A DNA stretch of 64,000 nt, taken from Candidatus Syntrophopropionicum ammoniitolerans (GTDB lineage Bacteria > Bacillota > Desulfotomaculia > Desulfotomaculales > Pelotomaculaceae). Made by a program: the position numbers and the translations under genes. Location of the stretch: contig JABMJD010000004.1 in assembly GCA_013201395.1 (NCBI GenBank), positions 1 through 64,000 of the forward strand, given 5' to 3'. Positions 1-8,258 of the stretch are shown here, piece by piece. The notes below the pieces were generated by a model. It saw only the letters and a program-made list of their open reading frames with translations, ran no database searches and was not told the DNA's origin. Numbering within the stretch: position 1 is the first letter of the stretch; each line of letters opens with the position of its first letter.

Positions 1-416
1 TTGGAAGACTGCCACACGGATTTTATAACACCATCAACCAGTTTAAAAATAAAAAAATGGTTTCTGACACTTAAATCATCTTTTGTAACCCAAAAGGGCT
101 TATGTGGGCCAAAACTCCCCGACTTCCAAACCAACAGGTTAAGTTCGGGGATGCTATCATTGTCTGAATCACCCAGAAAAAAATCAGCTACCCACCATTC
201 ATCCGCTGATTCCCAAATTGTTTGACCGGCAACTGTAATCTTTAGCCAGCCATCTCTGAACCACCGTAAAATTCGTTAGGGGACACCCTCATAGATGCCC
301 CCCGAACCCTGCCCGTTATGCTGGCAGGCACAACAATGTAACAAAGGCTACACCCTATTGCGATCCATCAGATAAGAATCCATTATGCCATCATGATCAC
401 CTGATATTTTACCTTG
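1..416 (-). pseudogene. Decayed remnant of a hypothetical FG-GAP/VCBS-like protein gene, running off the left edge
   Basis: Reading the minus strand in one frame from 416 to 1 gives protein-like sequence: GDHDGIMDSYLMDRNRV, then a TAG at 348-350, then a TAA at 276-278, then an open stretch to the window edge with segments such as WESADEWWVADFFLGD, IPELNLLVWKSGSFGP and NHFFIFKLVDG. A further TAA at 417-419 closes the frame upstream, and the open part has no plausible start codon. The composition (acidic, W/F-rich, DxDxD-like calcium-loop pieces) resembles FG-GAP/VCBS-type hypothetical proteins of Firmicutes; this family call is from memory. Two in-frame stops in one continuous frame argue for a decayed gene rather than a frameshift. 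The region 72 bp between the two stops looks less protein-like and may be inserted. The downstream part lies outside the window. The small plus-strand reading frame over 1-225 is its shadow. Confidence 0.6.
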
Positions 417-500
417 TTAGACAATCCACAAGCACTAGCACCGGGAAAGTGCAGAACCCGTTGCTGCGATTATCATTATCTCGGATAGCAATGTTATTAT

Positions 501-1574
501 TTAAAAGGTAAATTCAGGTTTCAGCATATCTCTTAAGGTCGTATATTCAACGGGAAATTCCTGTATGCCGGCAGCATAGCACCAATGCTCATACTGCTGG
601 AAATAGATCACCACCCCATCATTGGATAGATAGAAATCATGGTCATCTCTAATGGTCTCGAAAGGCTCAATGGTATATTCGGGCAGTATTTCTCCTCTTA
701 CCCGCTCAACAATCGTATCCTTGACGGTATTGTTAATATAGGCCACATAATCCACATCATCTTTGAACAAATCCTTGAGCTTGTATTCTTCACCTGTGTT
801 CAGGTTGAAGGTATAGGAACTCTGCACCATAGAACCATGGGCGCCTCCTGTATATTGGTAATTCATCAACACTACGCTCAGCAGTCCCTTTTGGTTGCAT
901 TTCAAGCTGTAGTCGAAATAAGTTTCATACCTATTGGGGCTACCATAACCTGATGCGCTAGCCTTTTCTTTTTCTTCAGCATTTTTTAGCCCTTCTTGCC
1001 TGGCTTCATCTGCTGCCTCCTTGAACATTCGATTTATACCATCCTGGACTGTTTCGTTAGTTAAGCCGTCAATCTGTGGATACTGCAGGGTTATCCTAAT
1101 CTCATCAGTCTCAGCAACCTCTTTGATAGTCTCTACGGAAATCAGATTCTTTTCTACCCTTTCCAGTTGGATGGCCTTGTTTTTCCTATCCCAGCGGACT
1201 GCAAGCCCCAGTTCTGAAGAAAATAAATCTGACTCTAGATACAGCCTGCCTACAATTAACTCACTGTCCACATAATAAGAATGACCGTCTGCCGTAATTT
1301 GCTGATTGTTTAAATCAATCATAATGTTTTTCCCGGTCCCTATAACGGAAACTGTATTATCTATTCCCGACCACAGCACCTCATACCCAAGGGCTTCACC
1401 TACGGCCCGCAGGGGCAGATAAACATTTCCTTTGTCAATACAAGCAACAGCCTCGATTTTTGTACCATCTAACACAATTTCCGGCCCTTTGTCAGTTGAC
1501 GCAGCACAGTAGGCGGGCATAGCCATAATCAACAACAAAATAACCATCCCCACCCCAAAAAACCTTCTCGCCAT
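501..1574 (-). CDS. Secreted protein: copper amine oxidase-like stalk domain plus DUF4163/DUF3298 (RsiV-like) domain
   Basis: 357 aa. An N-terminal signal peptide (MARRFFGVGMVILLLIMA, cleavage near residue 25) is followed by a copper-amine-oxidase N-terminal-type stalk domain at about residues 30-138, recognisable by the YLPLRAVGEALGYEVLW and GRLYLESDLFSSELG segments. Residues about 145-355 match the DUF4163/DUF3298 pattern, with YTGGAHG followed by FNLNTGEEYKLKDLF, as in RsiV-type extracellular sensor domains and PdaC-like wall proteins. It lacks the anti-sigma and deacetylase parts that define those proteins, so its ligand and role are unknown. It probably acts outside the membrane. The ATG at 1574 is preceded on the minus strand by a GGAGTGAG-type ribosome binding site. 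It stands alone on the minus strand, downstream of a small YgbA-family gene. Confidence 0.8.
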   Translation of the reverse strand: MARRFFGVGMVILLLIMAMPAYCAASTDKGPEIVLDGTKIEAVACIDKGNVYLPLRAVGEALGYEVLWSGIDNTVSVIGTGKNIMIDLNNQQITADGHSYYVDSELIVGRLYLESDLFSSELGLAVRWDRKNKAIQLERVEKNLISVETIKEVAETDEIRITLQYPQIDGLTNETVQDGINRMFKEAADEARQEGLKNAEEKEKASASGYGSPNRYETYFDYSLKCNQKGLLSVVLMNYQYTGGAHGSMVQSSYTFNLNTGEEYKLKDLFKDDVDYVAYINNTVKDTIVERVRGEILPEYTIEPFETIRDDHDFYLSNDGVVIYFQQYEHWCYAAGIQEFPVEYTTLRDMLKPEFTF

Positions 1575-1676
1575 AACAATAACTCACTCCTTTCTAGTAT
1601 TAAGGAATTATGACTCACATCATCGGATATCTAATGTAAGGGAAGCCGAACGAAACAATATTTAAAGAACAGTTAT

Positions 1677-2072
1677 CTATGAAGGGTTTGTAGGCACCTT
1701 TTTTCTGCTTCTTATAATATGACGGATTGCATCCAGCGGATGATAAATAAACATCCTTGGCCCTGCATACCTCATTATTTCTTTTATTTTCCCCCGCAGA
1801 TTAGGCCTGTAGCAATGCACAGGGCATTTTCCACAGGTAGGTTTGTCGGCCCCAAACCTGCATCTATCCAAACGTTTACAGGCATAGTTAAACAAGGCCT
1901 GGCAATCTGAACAAGGGTTATTACCACTGTGATGCTGTTTTTTACAGTACAGGCCAATCATCTTTCTCAGGGTATCCTTTTCCTTATCCATGAAGTTTTT
2001 TAGTGCACTAATGATTTTATGCCTCCAAACAAAAAGCAAGGGATGTGATGATGCCGGTTTTAGGTTCACCAC
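1677..2072 (-). CDS. YgbA (nitrous oxide-stimulated promoter) family protein
   Basis: 131 aa from a GTG start, or 104 aa if the internal ATG at 1991 is used. The core (RKMIGLYCKKQHH, CSDCQALFNYACKRLDRC, KPTCGKCPVHCYRP, then a basic tail) matches the YgbA family, small cysteine-rich proteins whose E. coli member is induced by nitrosative stress. About eight cysteines in Cx2C pairs suggest metal or Fe-S binding; this is inference. The GTG at 2072 overlaps the stop codon of the upstream HEAT-like gene, which suggests translational coupling; an AAAGGG motif lies about ten bases upstream. The first ~27 residues are not typical of the family, so the ATG at 1991 could be the real start. No nitrosative-stress gene is adjacent. 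Confidence 0.75.
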   Translation of the reverse strand: MVNLKPASSHPLLFVWRHKIISALKNFMDKEKDTLRKMIGLYCKKQHHSGNNPCSDCQALFNYACKRLDRCRFGADKPTCGKCPVHCYRPNLRGKIKEIMRYAGPRMFIYHPLDAIRHIIRSRKKVPTNPS

Positions 2073-2677
2073 ATCATCCCTTTAATTCGTTTTTTATCAT
2101 TTTGGTCAAGTAAATCCCCGGCTAACGCTAGACTGATATATTGTTCTACCTCGTCCGGGTACCAGCCTTTTCTAATCACCATCAGTACCTCTAGAATGTC
2201 AATTAATACCGCCTTCCTCGCTGCCTCATCAACATCCCTGAGATTGATTGAAATCAATCTGTCGGCAATATATAGATAAAGATGTTTTTTATAAGGAAGA
2301 ATCTGGCGCAAAGACTGGATGCATTGGCGCACTACATCAGGCTTTTTGTGATCAAGGCACAGTAGATAGGCATCAATGGCTTGATCAACTTTATTTTTTA
2401 TGTCCCATTTAGTATTAGCAGCAATAAGCACAATACCGATACTTCTCTGCTCAGGGCTTTCACCCTCAAGTTTCTCCGCAAACACATGCCAAAAGGGGTA
2501 CACATCATCATGATTTAGAGAGCGGCTCTGCAATAGAAGCAAGGCCTTGTTCCTGATTTCCTTGTCTGCTTCCTTTAACCATCCCACTGCTAACCTTATA
2601 TCCTTTTCATCAATGGATGCTGCTGCTTCCTGCATACTATTTTGCTCAATCTCCAACAATTCTTCCATAGTTATCAT
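2066..2677 (-). CDS. Hypothetical HEAT-repeat-like helical protein
   Basis: 203 aa if started at the ATG at 2677, which has GGAGGG about eight bases upstream. A longer frame to 2755 lacks such a site and adds an unlikely N-terminus. The sequence is all-helical in appearance with repeated amphipathic helices (AVGWLKEADKEIRNKALLLL, VVRQCIQSLRQILPYKKHL, AARKAVLIDILEVLMVI), as expected for an armadillo/HEAT-type scaffold. No catalytic motif, signal peptide or membrane segment is visible. It is followed directly, with a short overlap, by the YgbA-family gene, so the two are probably co-expressed. Function unknown. Confidence 0.65.
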   Translation of the reverse strand: MITMEELLEIEQNSMQEAAASIDEKDIRLAVGWLKEADKEIRNKALLLLQSRSLNHDDVYPFWHVFAEKLEGESPEQRSIGIVLIAANTKWDIKNKVDQAIDAYLLCLDHKKPDVVRQCIQSLRQILPYKKHLYLYIADRLISINLRDVDEAARKAVLIDILEVLMVIRKGWYPDEVEQYISLALAGDLLDQNDKKRIKGMMW

Positions 2678-2797
2678 GTAAATCTTTCCCTCCACCTGGT
2701 GTGCACTGCTGCCTTTTAGCAATATTATAATATGTTTCCCACTATTAGGACACATTACATTCTTTCAAAGATTAGATTACACCCCTGCTGGGCGAAC

Positions 2798-2829
2798 CAT
2801 AAAGCCGGGACATTTTTGGCCCCGGCTCT
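2798..2829 (-). terminator. Probable terminator of the SLH-domain gene
   Basis: Just after the stop of the gene ending at 2838, the minus strand holds AGCCGGG and CCCGGCT arms around an 11-base loop, followed by TTTAT. The stem is strong but the U-tract is short. Confidence 0.5.
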
Positions 2830-2837
2830 TGTTTAGG

Positions 2838-5126
2838 TTAATTGCTTTGCAGCATCCTGACCAAAGACTGCGCCGCCTCACCTCTGGTTACCACTGTCTT
2901 AGGTTTTAATTGCCCATTAACAGGCTCAATCAAGCCCAGCCCTGCCGCCAGGGCCACATGCCCCCTTAGATGTTCGGTTATATCACCGGCATCAGGAAAA
3001 TCAAGCTTGTAGATATCACCCAGCACAGCCACCCGATATAAATTCATGGTATGGATGGTCAGTCGGGCCAAAACCTCCCTATTAACCGGCTGATCCGGGT
3101 CGGGGTTCTCCCCGGCTTGAATGATACCCAAACGCACCGCCATTTTGTAGTACTGCTGATACCAGGGCTCCTCCCCAGTATCACTCTGGCGGTAAACAGG
3201 TGCCGGCATCCAGGCACTGCTCTTAACCAGCATTGTAATCAACTCTGCTTGGGAAACTGCATCATCTGGACGAAACATGCCATCAGTAGTAGTAACTATC
3301 CCCGACCGGGCCAATAATTCTACCGCCTCCCGCGCCGGATGAGAATCCAGGTCTGTGAATTTTTGCTCCCTGGGAGAAGGCACAACGGGATTCCCGCTGA
3401 AGTCAAGTAGCTGACCGGTAAAGGCATCCAGCATAGTAAAGTTTTGCCCAGTTGTATAATAAACTAGATAGGGCTTTATTTCTTCACCTTTTGAATAAGG
3501 TTGTCCGATCCAATGCCGCTGATAGGCTGCATCCAAAGGAGACGCCTGTAGATATTTATCAGCGGCCTCCTGCCGGCTCATAACACCCTCCTGACCAGGG
3601 AATTTAACATCCCACCAGGTCATGTTGTAACTGGTTACTTCACCGGTAGTGCTATTCACAACCACATTAAACCCGTTGTTCGGAAACTGTACCCCATTGG
3701 CTAAACGAACCCAGCTAAAATTGTATGAGATGGGCTGAGGGGCACTTTCCCCGTCCGTTATGTGGTAGTAATCTGGTCGGCAATTAACATAAACTACCTC
3801 ATCCCACCTGCTGGGTTGGATTCTCTTAATATATTCCTCAGCAATTTTTAGGGCATCCTGCTCCTGGAATTTGACTGCCGAGGGTTTTGTTGATTCATAA
3901 AAATAGTAGTTGGTATTAAAAGATACCAGCCCGCCGTCCGCCGCATTTACCGCCACATCCATCATCTTGCGTTCCGCACCGCTTCCGGCCCCCCAGGCAA
4001 AATACCAGGTTTTTACGTCATTAAACAGGTAGTCCTGTTCCAACCTGCTGTTAGATAGGACATACTCCGGGGGTATCGGCACCGTTTTTACGGCTAATTC
4101 CAAAGCCTCATCTTTGGACAGCAGGCCTTTGGCCTCCTCAACTGCAATTGACTCCATGGGGGAAAGTGACATGGCTTCATTGCGGCTCATCTCTTTCATA
4201 GCACCACCGGCCCCGGCCCGATCGTAGCCGAAAAATTCGTTTCCGCCGCTAATGACCTTGCCGCTGAGAGCATCTATAACAGCCTGATTCTGCTGTCCGG
4301 GCAGTTGGTAGACCAATTTAAGAGGTACCTTGCTGCCACCTGGGACACGCTCACGAAAATAGTACAGTTCAGGGCCAACTTCATTTCTAAAGATCTGCTC
4401 AGCCTGCTGAGCGCTAATCATGCCTGCTGTGGAGGGGAATTCTTTTGTATTGTCCCAGGTAAGATCAAATCTAATCACCTGGCCCGTGTCACCGCTTAGA
4501 ACAATGTGGATCCCATTCTCCATAAAAGGAAACCCATTGACAACCCTGCTGTACTCGTACCCGTACTCCATCTGGCCGCGTTTAACCAGGGGAAGGGGCT
4601 GGTAACCATCATCCCGGGCCGGCTGCAGCCTGGTTGACTTAAACCGTTCCGGTTGGAGTTTTTGTGCCAGAGCGGTTGCAGTACCTGCAAGCTGATCTCT
4701 GGAATACTGGGGCAGTCCCTGATATTCCTCAGAAGGAACCCATAACCCCATACTCCAGATATCCCCTGTCATACTATTAACACGTACATACATTTCACCC
4801 CCGGGCTCCTCGCTGCAATACCAGCGCAGGTTCCAGAACGCCCCACTTTCACTCTGGTCAAAACCTGTTGAAAATTCATCTAGACCCTCCGGCACCGGGA
4901 AGGCCTCTTTGGCAATCCTGATTGCCTGCTCCAGACCTACCGTTGCCTGCTGTTCCTCCACTCCTGCCGGTGTTGCATCTTTCAGCTCGGCATTTAGTAT
5001 TGTTTTTTCCACCGGTGGATCGCAATCCGTTTCTGCCTGCGCCGTTGCTGTGGGCAACCAGACAAAAATGCTTAACAGCAATCCTACCAAAAACACCTTG
5101 ATTCCAGCCCCCGGCAAAGAATCCAT
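2838..5126 (-). CDS. Secreted YcdB/YcdC-domain protein with PepSY-like repeats and C-terminal SLH domains
   Basis: 762 aa. A signal peptide (residues 1-31, ending ATAQA) leads into two or more YcdB/YcdC (DUF4901)-type repeats at about residues 50-590. Each holds a PepSY-like piece with a 'VNSTTGEVTSYNMTW' or 'LSGDTGQVIRFDLTW' signature, i.e. a beta-strand pattern of the type x-D/N-x-x-T/S-G-x-V. Residues about 595-760 carry S-layer homology domains (FTDLDSHPAREAVELLARSGIV, then MFRPDDAVSQAELITML, and a last one ending LKPKTVVTRGEAAQSLVRML). These should anchor the protein non-covalently to wall polymer. PepSY-type domains are often found in secreted protease propeptides, so a role in protease inhibition or wall homeostasis is possible but inferred. 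The gene stands alone, is followed by a hairpin terminator, and diverges from the MntA/HepT pair. Confidence 0.85.
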   Translation of the reverse strand: MDSLPGAGIKVFLVGLLLSIFVWLPTATAQAETDCDPPVEKTILNAELKDATPAGVEEQQATVGLEQAIRIAKEAFPVPEGLDEFSTGFDQSESGAFWNLRWYCSEEPGGEMYVRVNSMTGDIWSMGLWVPSEEYQGLPQYSRDQLAGTATALAQKLQPERFKSTRLQPARDDGYQPLPLVKRGQMEYGYEYSRVVNGFPFMENGIHIVLSGDTGQVIRFDLTWDNTKEFPSTAGMISAQQAEQIFRNEVGPELYYFRERVPGGSKVPLKLVYQLPGQQNQAVIDALSGKVISGGNEFFGYDRAGAGGAMKEMSRNEAMSLSPMESIAVEEAKGLLSKDEALELAVKTVPIPPEYVLSNSRLEQDYLFNDVKTWYFAWGAGSGAERKMMDVAVNAADGGLVSFNTNYYFYESTKPSAVKFQEQDALKIAEEYIKRIQPSRWDEVVYVNCRPDYYHITDGESAPQPISYNFSWVRLANGVQFPNNGFNVVVNSTTGEVTSYNMTWWDVKFPGQEGVMSRQEAADKYLQASPLDAAYQRHWIGQPYSKGEEIKPYLVYYTTGQNFTMLDAFTGQLLDFSGNPVVPSPREQKFTDLDSHPAREAVELLARSGIVTTTDGMFRPDDAVSQAELITMLVKSSAWMPAPVYRQSDTGEEPWYQQYYKMAVRLGIIQAGENPDPDQPVNREVLARLTIHTMNLYRVAVLGDIYKLDFPDAGDITEHLRGHVALAAGLGLIEPVNGQLKPKTVVTRGEAAQSLVRMLQSN

Positions 5127-5330
5127 TTCACCACATCCTTCTTTTAATAAATTTCATAACAACCCCACCTGTATATCAGACGACTGTCACCAAATATTGG
5201 TTCATGTATAATAATATTGTTATCCACTTATTTAATCAATGCGTTGAGGTCACATACGCGAATGTTGGCCCCGGGTTATGATAGAATATATGTGTATCTA
5301 ACTTCAAGAAAAGTTATACAGGTGATTTTT

Positions 5331-5792
5331 TTGTACCATTTTGAAGAAACGAAGAACAATGTAACAAAGTGCCTAACACCACTTGTTGAAAAACTAAAAA
5401 ACGATCAGGACATTGTGGCAATTTATCTTTTCGGCTCATTTGCAGCAGGCATGCAGACCCCGCTCAGTGATATTGACCTGGCGATTATTTTAGATCATAA
5501 CCTGCCACCCAGTCGCTATTTTAAAAAAAAGCTAGATCTGCTGGCGATTGTCACCTCCTTACTCAAAACAGACGCGGTAGATCTGGTAATTTTAAACCAG
5601 GCGCCGCTAGCCCTATCATACCGAGTATTGGGAAAGGGTCGGCTTGTTTATGAAAAAAAAGGTGGCAAAACCCAACGAATTGGGTTTCAGGTCAAAACCT
5701 TCGACCAGTATTTTGACTTTAAACCTGTTGAAAAAATATTACATGAGGGTTTGGTAAAGAGAATAAAGGAGGGTCGTTTTGGGGGTGGATAG
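5331..5792 (+). CDS. mntA: MntA-type nucleotidyltransferase antitoxin
   Basis: 153 aa from a TTG at 5331 with AGGTGA five bases upstream. An in-frame ATG at 5217 gives 191 aa but has no ribosome binding site and an N-terminus unlike the family. The minimal nucleotidyltransferase signature is intact: GSFAAGMQTPLSDIDLAI fits the GSX10DXD motif exactly, with metal-binding aspartates in DID and a further acidic strand near VDLVIL. In characterised type VII systems MntA inactivates HepT by transferring AMP groups to the tyrosine of the HepT RX4HXY motif. The downstream partner has that motif. The two genes overlap by 14 bases. The pair diverges from the SLH gene upstream. Confidence 0.85.
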   Translation: MYHFEETKNNVTKCLTPLVEKLKNDQDIVAIYLFGSFAAGMQTPLSDIDLAIILDHNLPPSRYFKKKLDLLAIVTSLLKTDAVDLVILNQAPLALSYRVLGKGRLVYEKKGGKTQRIGFQVKTFDQYFDFKPVEKILHEGLVKRIKEGRFGGG

Positions 5793-6192
5793 AGAAACCA
5801 TTGAAAAACGTTTTTTTAGACTGGAACACTCATTGCGCAAACTAAATAAACTGTCCAAAACCAGTTGGGAAGAGTACATAAAAAATGAAGGCATCAGGGA
5901 TCAAGCTGAGAGAAACCTGCAGATAGCAGCACAAATTTGTATTGATATTGGAAACCATATTATTGCCTACCGGGGATACCGTGTCCCCTACAGTTATGGG
6001 GATATTTTCGCTGTTCTAAAGGAAGAGAACCTGCTCCCGGAAGCCCTGGCCAACACCATGACACAAATAGCAGGATTCCGAAACATACTTGTCCATGATT
6101 ATCTTGAGATAGACCATCGAATTGTCTTTGCCAGCCTGAAAAGGCTAGATGATTTCAAACAGTTTGCAGAATATATTTTAACCAGGCTATAA
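5779..6192 (+). CDS. hepT: HepT-type HEPN toxin (RNase)
   Basis: 137 aa from TTG at 5779; a GTG at 5785 is the alternative. GGAGGG lies at 5768-5773. This is a compact helical HEPN protein (DUF86). The catalytic RX4HXY motif is intact as RNILVHDY at about residues 100-107: R and H are the expected RNase residues and Y the site AMPylated by the cognate MntA. It overlaps mntA, the normal antitoxin-first order. The toxin therefore looks functional. What triggers it (phage, stress) cannot be read from the sequence. Confidence 0.88.
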   Translation: MGVDRETIEKRFFRLEHSLRKLNKLSKTSWEEYIKNEGIRDQAERNLQIAAQICIDIGNHIIAYRGYRVPYSYGDIFAVLKEENLLPEALANTMTQIAGFRNILVHDYLEIDHRIVFASLKRLDDFKQFAEYILTRL

Positions 6193-6202
6193 TACGTAGA
6201 GG

Positions 6203-6240
6203 GTCAAGCATTTTGCTATAAATACAGTAAAATGCTTGAC
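6203..6240 (+). repeat. 12-bp perfect inverted repeat overlapping the -35 of the exchanger promoter
   Basis: GTCAAGCATTTT (6203-6214) and AAAATGCTTGAC (6229-6240) pair perfectly around a 14-base loop. There is no U-tract after it, so it is a poor intrinsic terminator for hepT. Its right arm contains most of the TTGACT -35 element, so it could be an operator. Confidence 0.6.
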
Positions 6241-6264
6241 TTATGCAGTAATAGCTGTAATAAT
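6236..6264 (+). promoter_or_regulatory. Sigma-A-type promoter of the riboswitch-exchanger transcript
   Basis: TTGACT (6236-6241), a 17-base spacer and AATAAT (6259-6264). The expected transcript start near 6271 lies a few bases before the riboswitch. Confidence 0.65.
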
Positions 6265-6275
6265 ATTTTAGAATA

Positions 6276-6400
6276 GAAATTCAAGGGGAGTAGCCACCGG
6301 GTCAGTTCAGTACCCGGAGCAGGGGCCGTCATCACGGTAGAAATACCCGGTTTCTGCAAACCCGCAATGGTTAGGCAAGACCTTCGTATTTTCCTATTGG
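6276..6400 (+). promoter_or_regulatory. yybP-ykoY manganese riboswitch
   Basis: The conserved 5' strand AAGGGGAGTAGC (6283-6294) and the conserved 3' strand GGCAAGACCTT (6373-6383) of the yybP-ykoY family are both present. Between them is a GC-rich P2-like arm (CCGGGT and ACCCGG) and a GCCGTCATCACGG segment like that of known members. Known members sense Mn2+ and turn on exporters. The 3' conserved AAGACCTT also forms the 5' arm of the terminator at 6378-6421. Ligand binding would therefore be expected to prevent terminator formation and switch expression on, an ON-switch by transcription attenuation. The downstream gene encodes a CaCA-family exchanger. Confidence 0.88.
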
Positions 6401-6421
6401 GAATACACGAAGGTCTTTTTA
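6378..6421 (+). terminator. Riboswitch expression-platform terminator
   Basis: AAGACCTTCGT (6378-6388) pairs with ACGAAGGTCTT (6407-6417), followed by TTTATTT. The stem overlaps the 3' conserved strand of the riboswitch, so the two structures should be mutually exclusive. Confidence 0.88.
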
Positions 6422-6453
6422 TTTAATCTTTAATTGGACAAGGGGTGATCTAT

Positions 6454-7458
6454 ATGGAAACCAGCAGCATCCTGGTACTTGCCGCAGCTTTGCTGGTAAT
6501 TCTAACTGGTGCCAAGATATTCACTAATGGAATAGAATGGTTGGGCAAAAAGCTGAACCTCTCCGAGGGGGCAGTCGGCAGTGTTCTGGCGGCAGTGGGA
6601 ACCGCGCTTCCCGAAACCATGGTCCCCCTGATTGCCATTCTTTTTGCTCCCATTGGCACGGCTACTGAGGTGGGGATTGGGGCAATATTAGGGGCCCCAT
6701 TTATGCTCAGCACACTCGCCTTTGGGGTAGTAGGTGTTTCCAAAATGGTTTTTTGCCGCGGCCAGGGCAACGGCAATAGATGCATTGATATCAAGAGATC
6801 AATTTTAATGCGGGATTTAAAGTATTTTATTTTCTTTTACACCCTGGCGGTAGCGGCAGCATTTATCCCCTATATGGTGATAAAAGTGCCCATCGCTTTA
6901 ACACTAGTTAGTGGGTATGGGTATTATGTGATTAAGACTCTAAGGGATGGAGATACCCTTTCTGAAATGGACGTACCGCCCCTTTACTTCTGGAAAAAAA
7001 ACGTGGAACCACCACTATATCCAATTTTGTTGCAGGTGGCCTTCAGCATCGGACTGATCGCTTTCGGTGCACAGTATTTTGTAGGAGCAGTTGGGGCACT
7101 GGCAGCAGAAATAGCAATGCCGGCCTTAATACTTTCCATTATCATTACACCGATAGCCACCGAGCTCCCGGAAAAATTCAACAGTATCATCTGGGTCAAG
7201 GGCGGTAAAGATACCCTGGCTATGGGAAATATCACCGGGGCCATGGTCTTTCAGGGTTCAATCATTCCTACTATCGGTATCATGCTGACACCGTGGTCAA
7301 TTTCCACTCTTGCTGCTATCAGCGCTATGCTGGCACTTCTCTCCAGCATTATCATTTACCTGATTGTAGCCTGGAAGAAGGAACTAAGAACCATCTACAT
7401 GGTCTACCCTGTGGCTATATACGGCATCTTTTTGTTGCTAATCTTTACAATGCTTTAA
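6454..7458 (+). CDS. CaCA-family cation antiporter (Na+/Ca2+ exchanger-like), probable Mn2+ exporter
   Basis: 334 aa from ATG 6454 (AGGGGTGA ends six bases upstream); an in-frame GTG at 6445 is less likely. About ten membrane segments form two homologous halves, each with an alpha-repeat motif: GTALPETMVPLIAI near residue 50 and TELPEKFNSIIW near residue 232, followed by GNITGAMVFQGS. The acidic residue in each half lies where CaCA exchangers bind their cation. The family usually moves Ca2+ out against Na+ or H+. Here the gene is under a yybP-ykoY riboswitch, whose characterised targets are Mn2+ exporters, so Mn2+ efflux is the more likely main role; this is inference from context. Confidence 0.85.
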   Translation: METSSILVLAAALLVILTGAKIFTNGIEWLGKKLNLSEGAVGSVLAAVGTALPETMVPLIAILFAPIGTATEVGIGAILGAPFMLSTLAFGVVGVSKMVFCRGQGNGNRCIDIKRSILMRDLKYFIFFYTLAVAAAFIPYMVIKVPIALTLVSGYGYYVIKTLRDGDTLSEMDVPPLYFWKKNVEPPLYPILLQVAFSIGLIAFGAQYFVGAVGALAAEIAMPALILSIIITPIATELPEKFNSIIWVKGGKDTLAMGNITGAMVFQGSIIPTIGIMLTPWSISTLAAISAMLALLSSIIIYLIVAWKKELRTIYMVYPVAIYGIFLLLIFTML

Positions 7459-7467
7459 CTTAAAAAA

Positions 7468-7506
7468 TCTTAGGGCGTACAGCTTCTGCTGTCCGCCCTA
7501 TTTTTT
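7468..7506. terminator. Bidirectional terminator between the exchanger and cysE
   Basis: AGGGCGTACAG (7472-7482) pairs with CTGTCCGCCCT (7489-7499), one mismatch, followed by TTTTTT on the plus strand. On the minus strand the same stem is followed by a T-rich stretch, so it can end both converging transcripts. Confidence 0.85.
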
Positions 7507-7526
7507 CTGTGATCCTTTTTTATTTA

Positions 7527-8219
7527 TTAACAACCTCTTCCTTCAGACGCCCTTTCTGCCGGCGCTCCTGTTTCCATTTGCCAAACCCGTTTCTCCAATA
7601 TTTCAATTTTTTTCTGTAAGCAGAGGATCATTTCTGCCACAGGATCCGGCAGTAGATCATGGCGCAGATCTATTTCATAATCTTCCCGTGGTTTGACCCG
7701 GCGGCCATTCCTGGCCACCACCTTTCCAGGCACCCCCACAACTGTACTATCGGGCGGCACCTCTTTTAGGACCACAGAACCTGCCCCTATCTTAGAATTA
7801 TCCCCAACTGTAAAAGCCCCCAACACCTTGGCGCCTGCACTTACTACCACATTGTTACCGATGGTCGGATGTCTTTTCCCTTTTTCTTTGCCGGTGCCGC
7901 CAAGGGTGACACCTTGATAAATGGTCACATTATCACCTAGTTCAGCAGTCTCCCCAATTACTACACCGGAACCATGGTCAATAAACAGACCCTCGCCTAT
8001 TTTGGCACCGGGATGGATCTCAATACCGGTTAAAAGACGGGATATATGTGATATCAACCTGGCTATGACAAACCAACGGCGCCTGTAAAAACTGTGAGCC
8101 AACCTGTGCATTAGAATAGCATGAAAACCCGGGTAACAGAGAACAACCTCCAACGTTGATTTAGCAGCAGGATCCCTTTCCTTAACAACCCGGATATTTT
8201 TGCGTAGCCCACTGAACAT
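7527..8219 (-). CDS. cysE: Serine O-acetyltransferase
   Basis: 230 aa. Acetylates L-serine with acetyl-CoA to O-acetylserine, the first step of cysteine synthesis. An N-terminal helical domain (about residues 1-65, with [14 protein letters not shown]) precedes a left-handed beta-helix of hexapeptide repeats ([53 protein letters not shown]). The catalytic His and Asp lie in LFIDHGSG and the second His in KRHPTI. The C-terminal 50 residues are charged; the usual feedback-inhibition tail ending in Ile is not evident, so cysteine inhibition may be altered. GGAGG lies eight bases before the ATG. It is 39 bases downstream of cysK and is the last gene of the nifS-nadA-cysK-cysE run. Confidence 0.93.
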   Translation of the reverse strand: MFSGLRKNIRVVKERDPAAKSTLEVVLCYPGFHAILMHRLAHSFYRRRWFVIARLISHISRLLTGIEIHPGAKIGEGLFIDHGSGVVIGETAELGDNVTIYQGVTLGGTGKEKGKRHPTIGNNVVVSAGAKVLGAFTVGDNSKIGAGSVVLKEVPPDSTVVGVPGKVVARNGRRVKPREDYEIDLRHDLLPDPVAEMILCLQKKIEILEKRVWQMETGAPAERASEGRGC

Positions 8220-8258
8220 GATGTCAACCTCCCAATCGGCATTGTTGGAACTACAAAA

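Noticed and set aside
1-225. Short plus-strand reading frame at the left edge
   Set aside because: The minus strand over the same bases is clearly protein-like, so this is its shadow.
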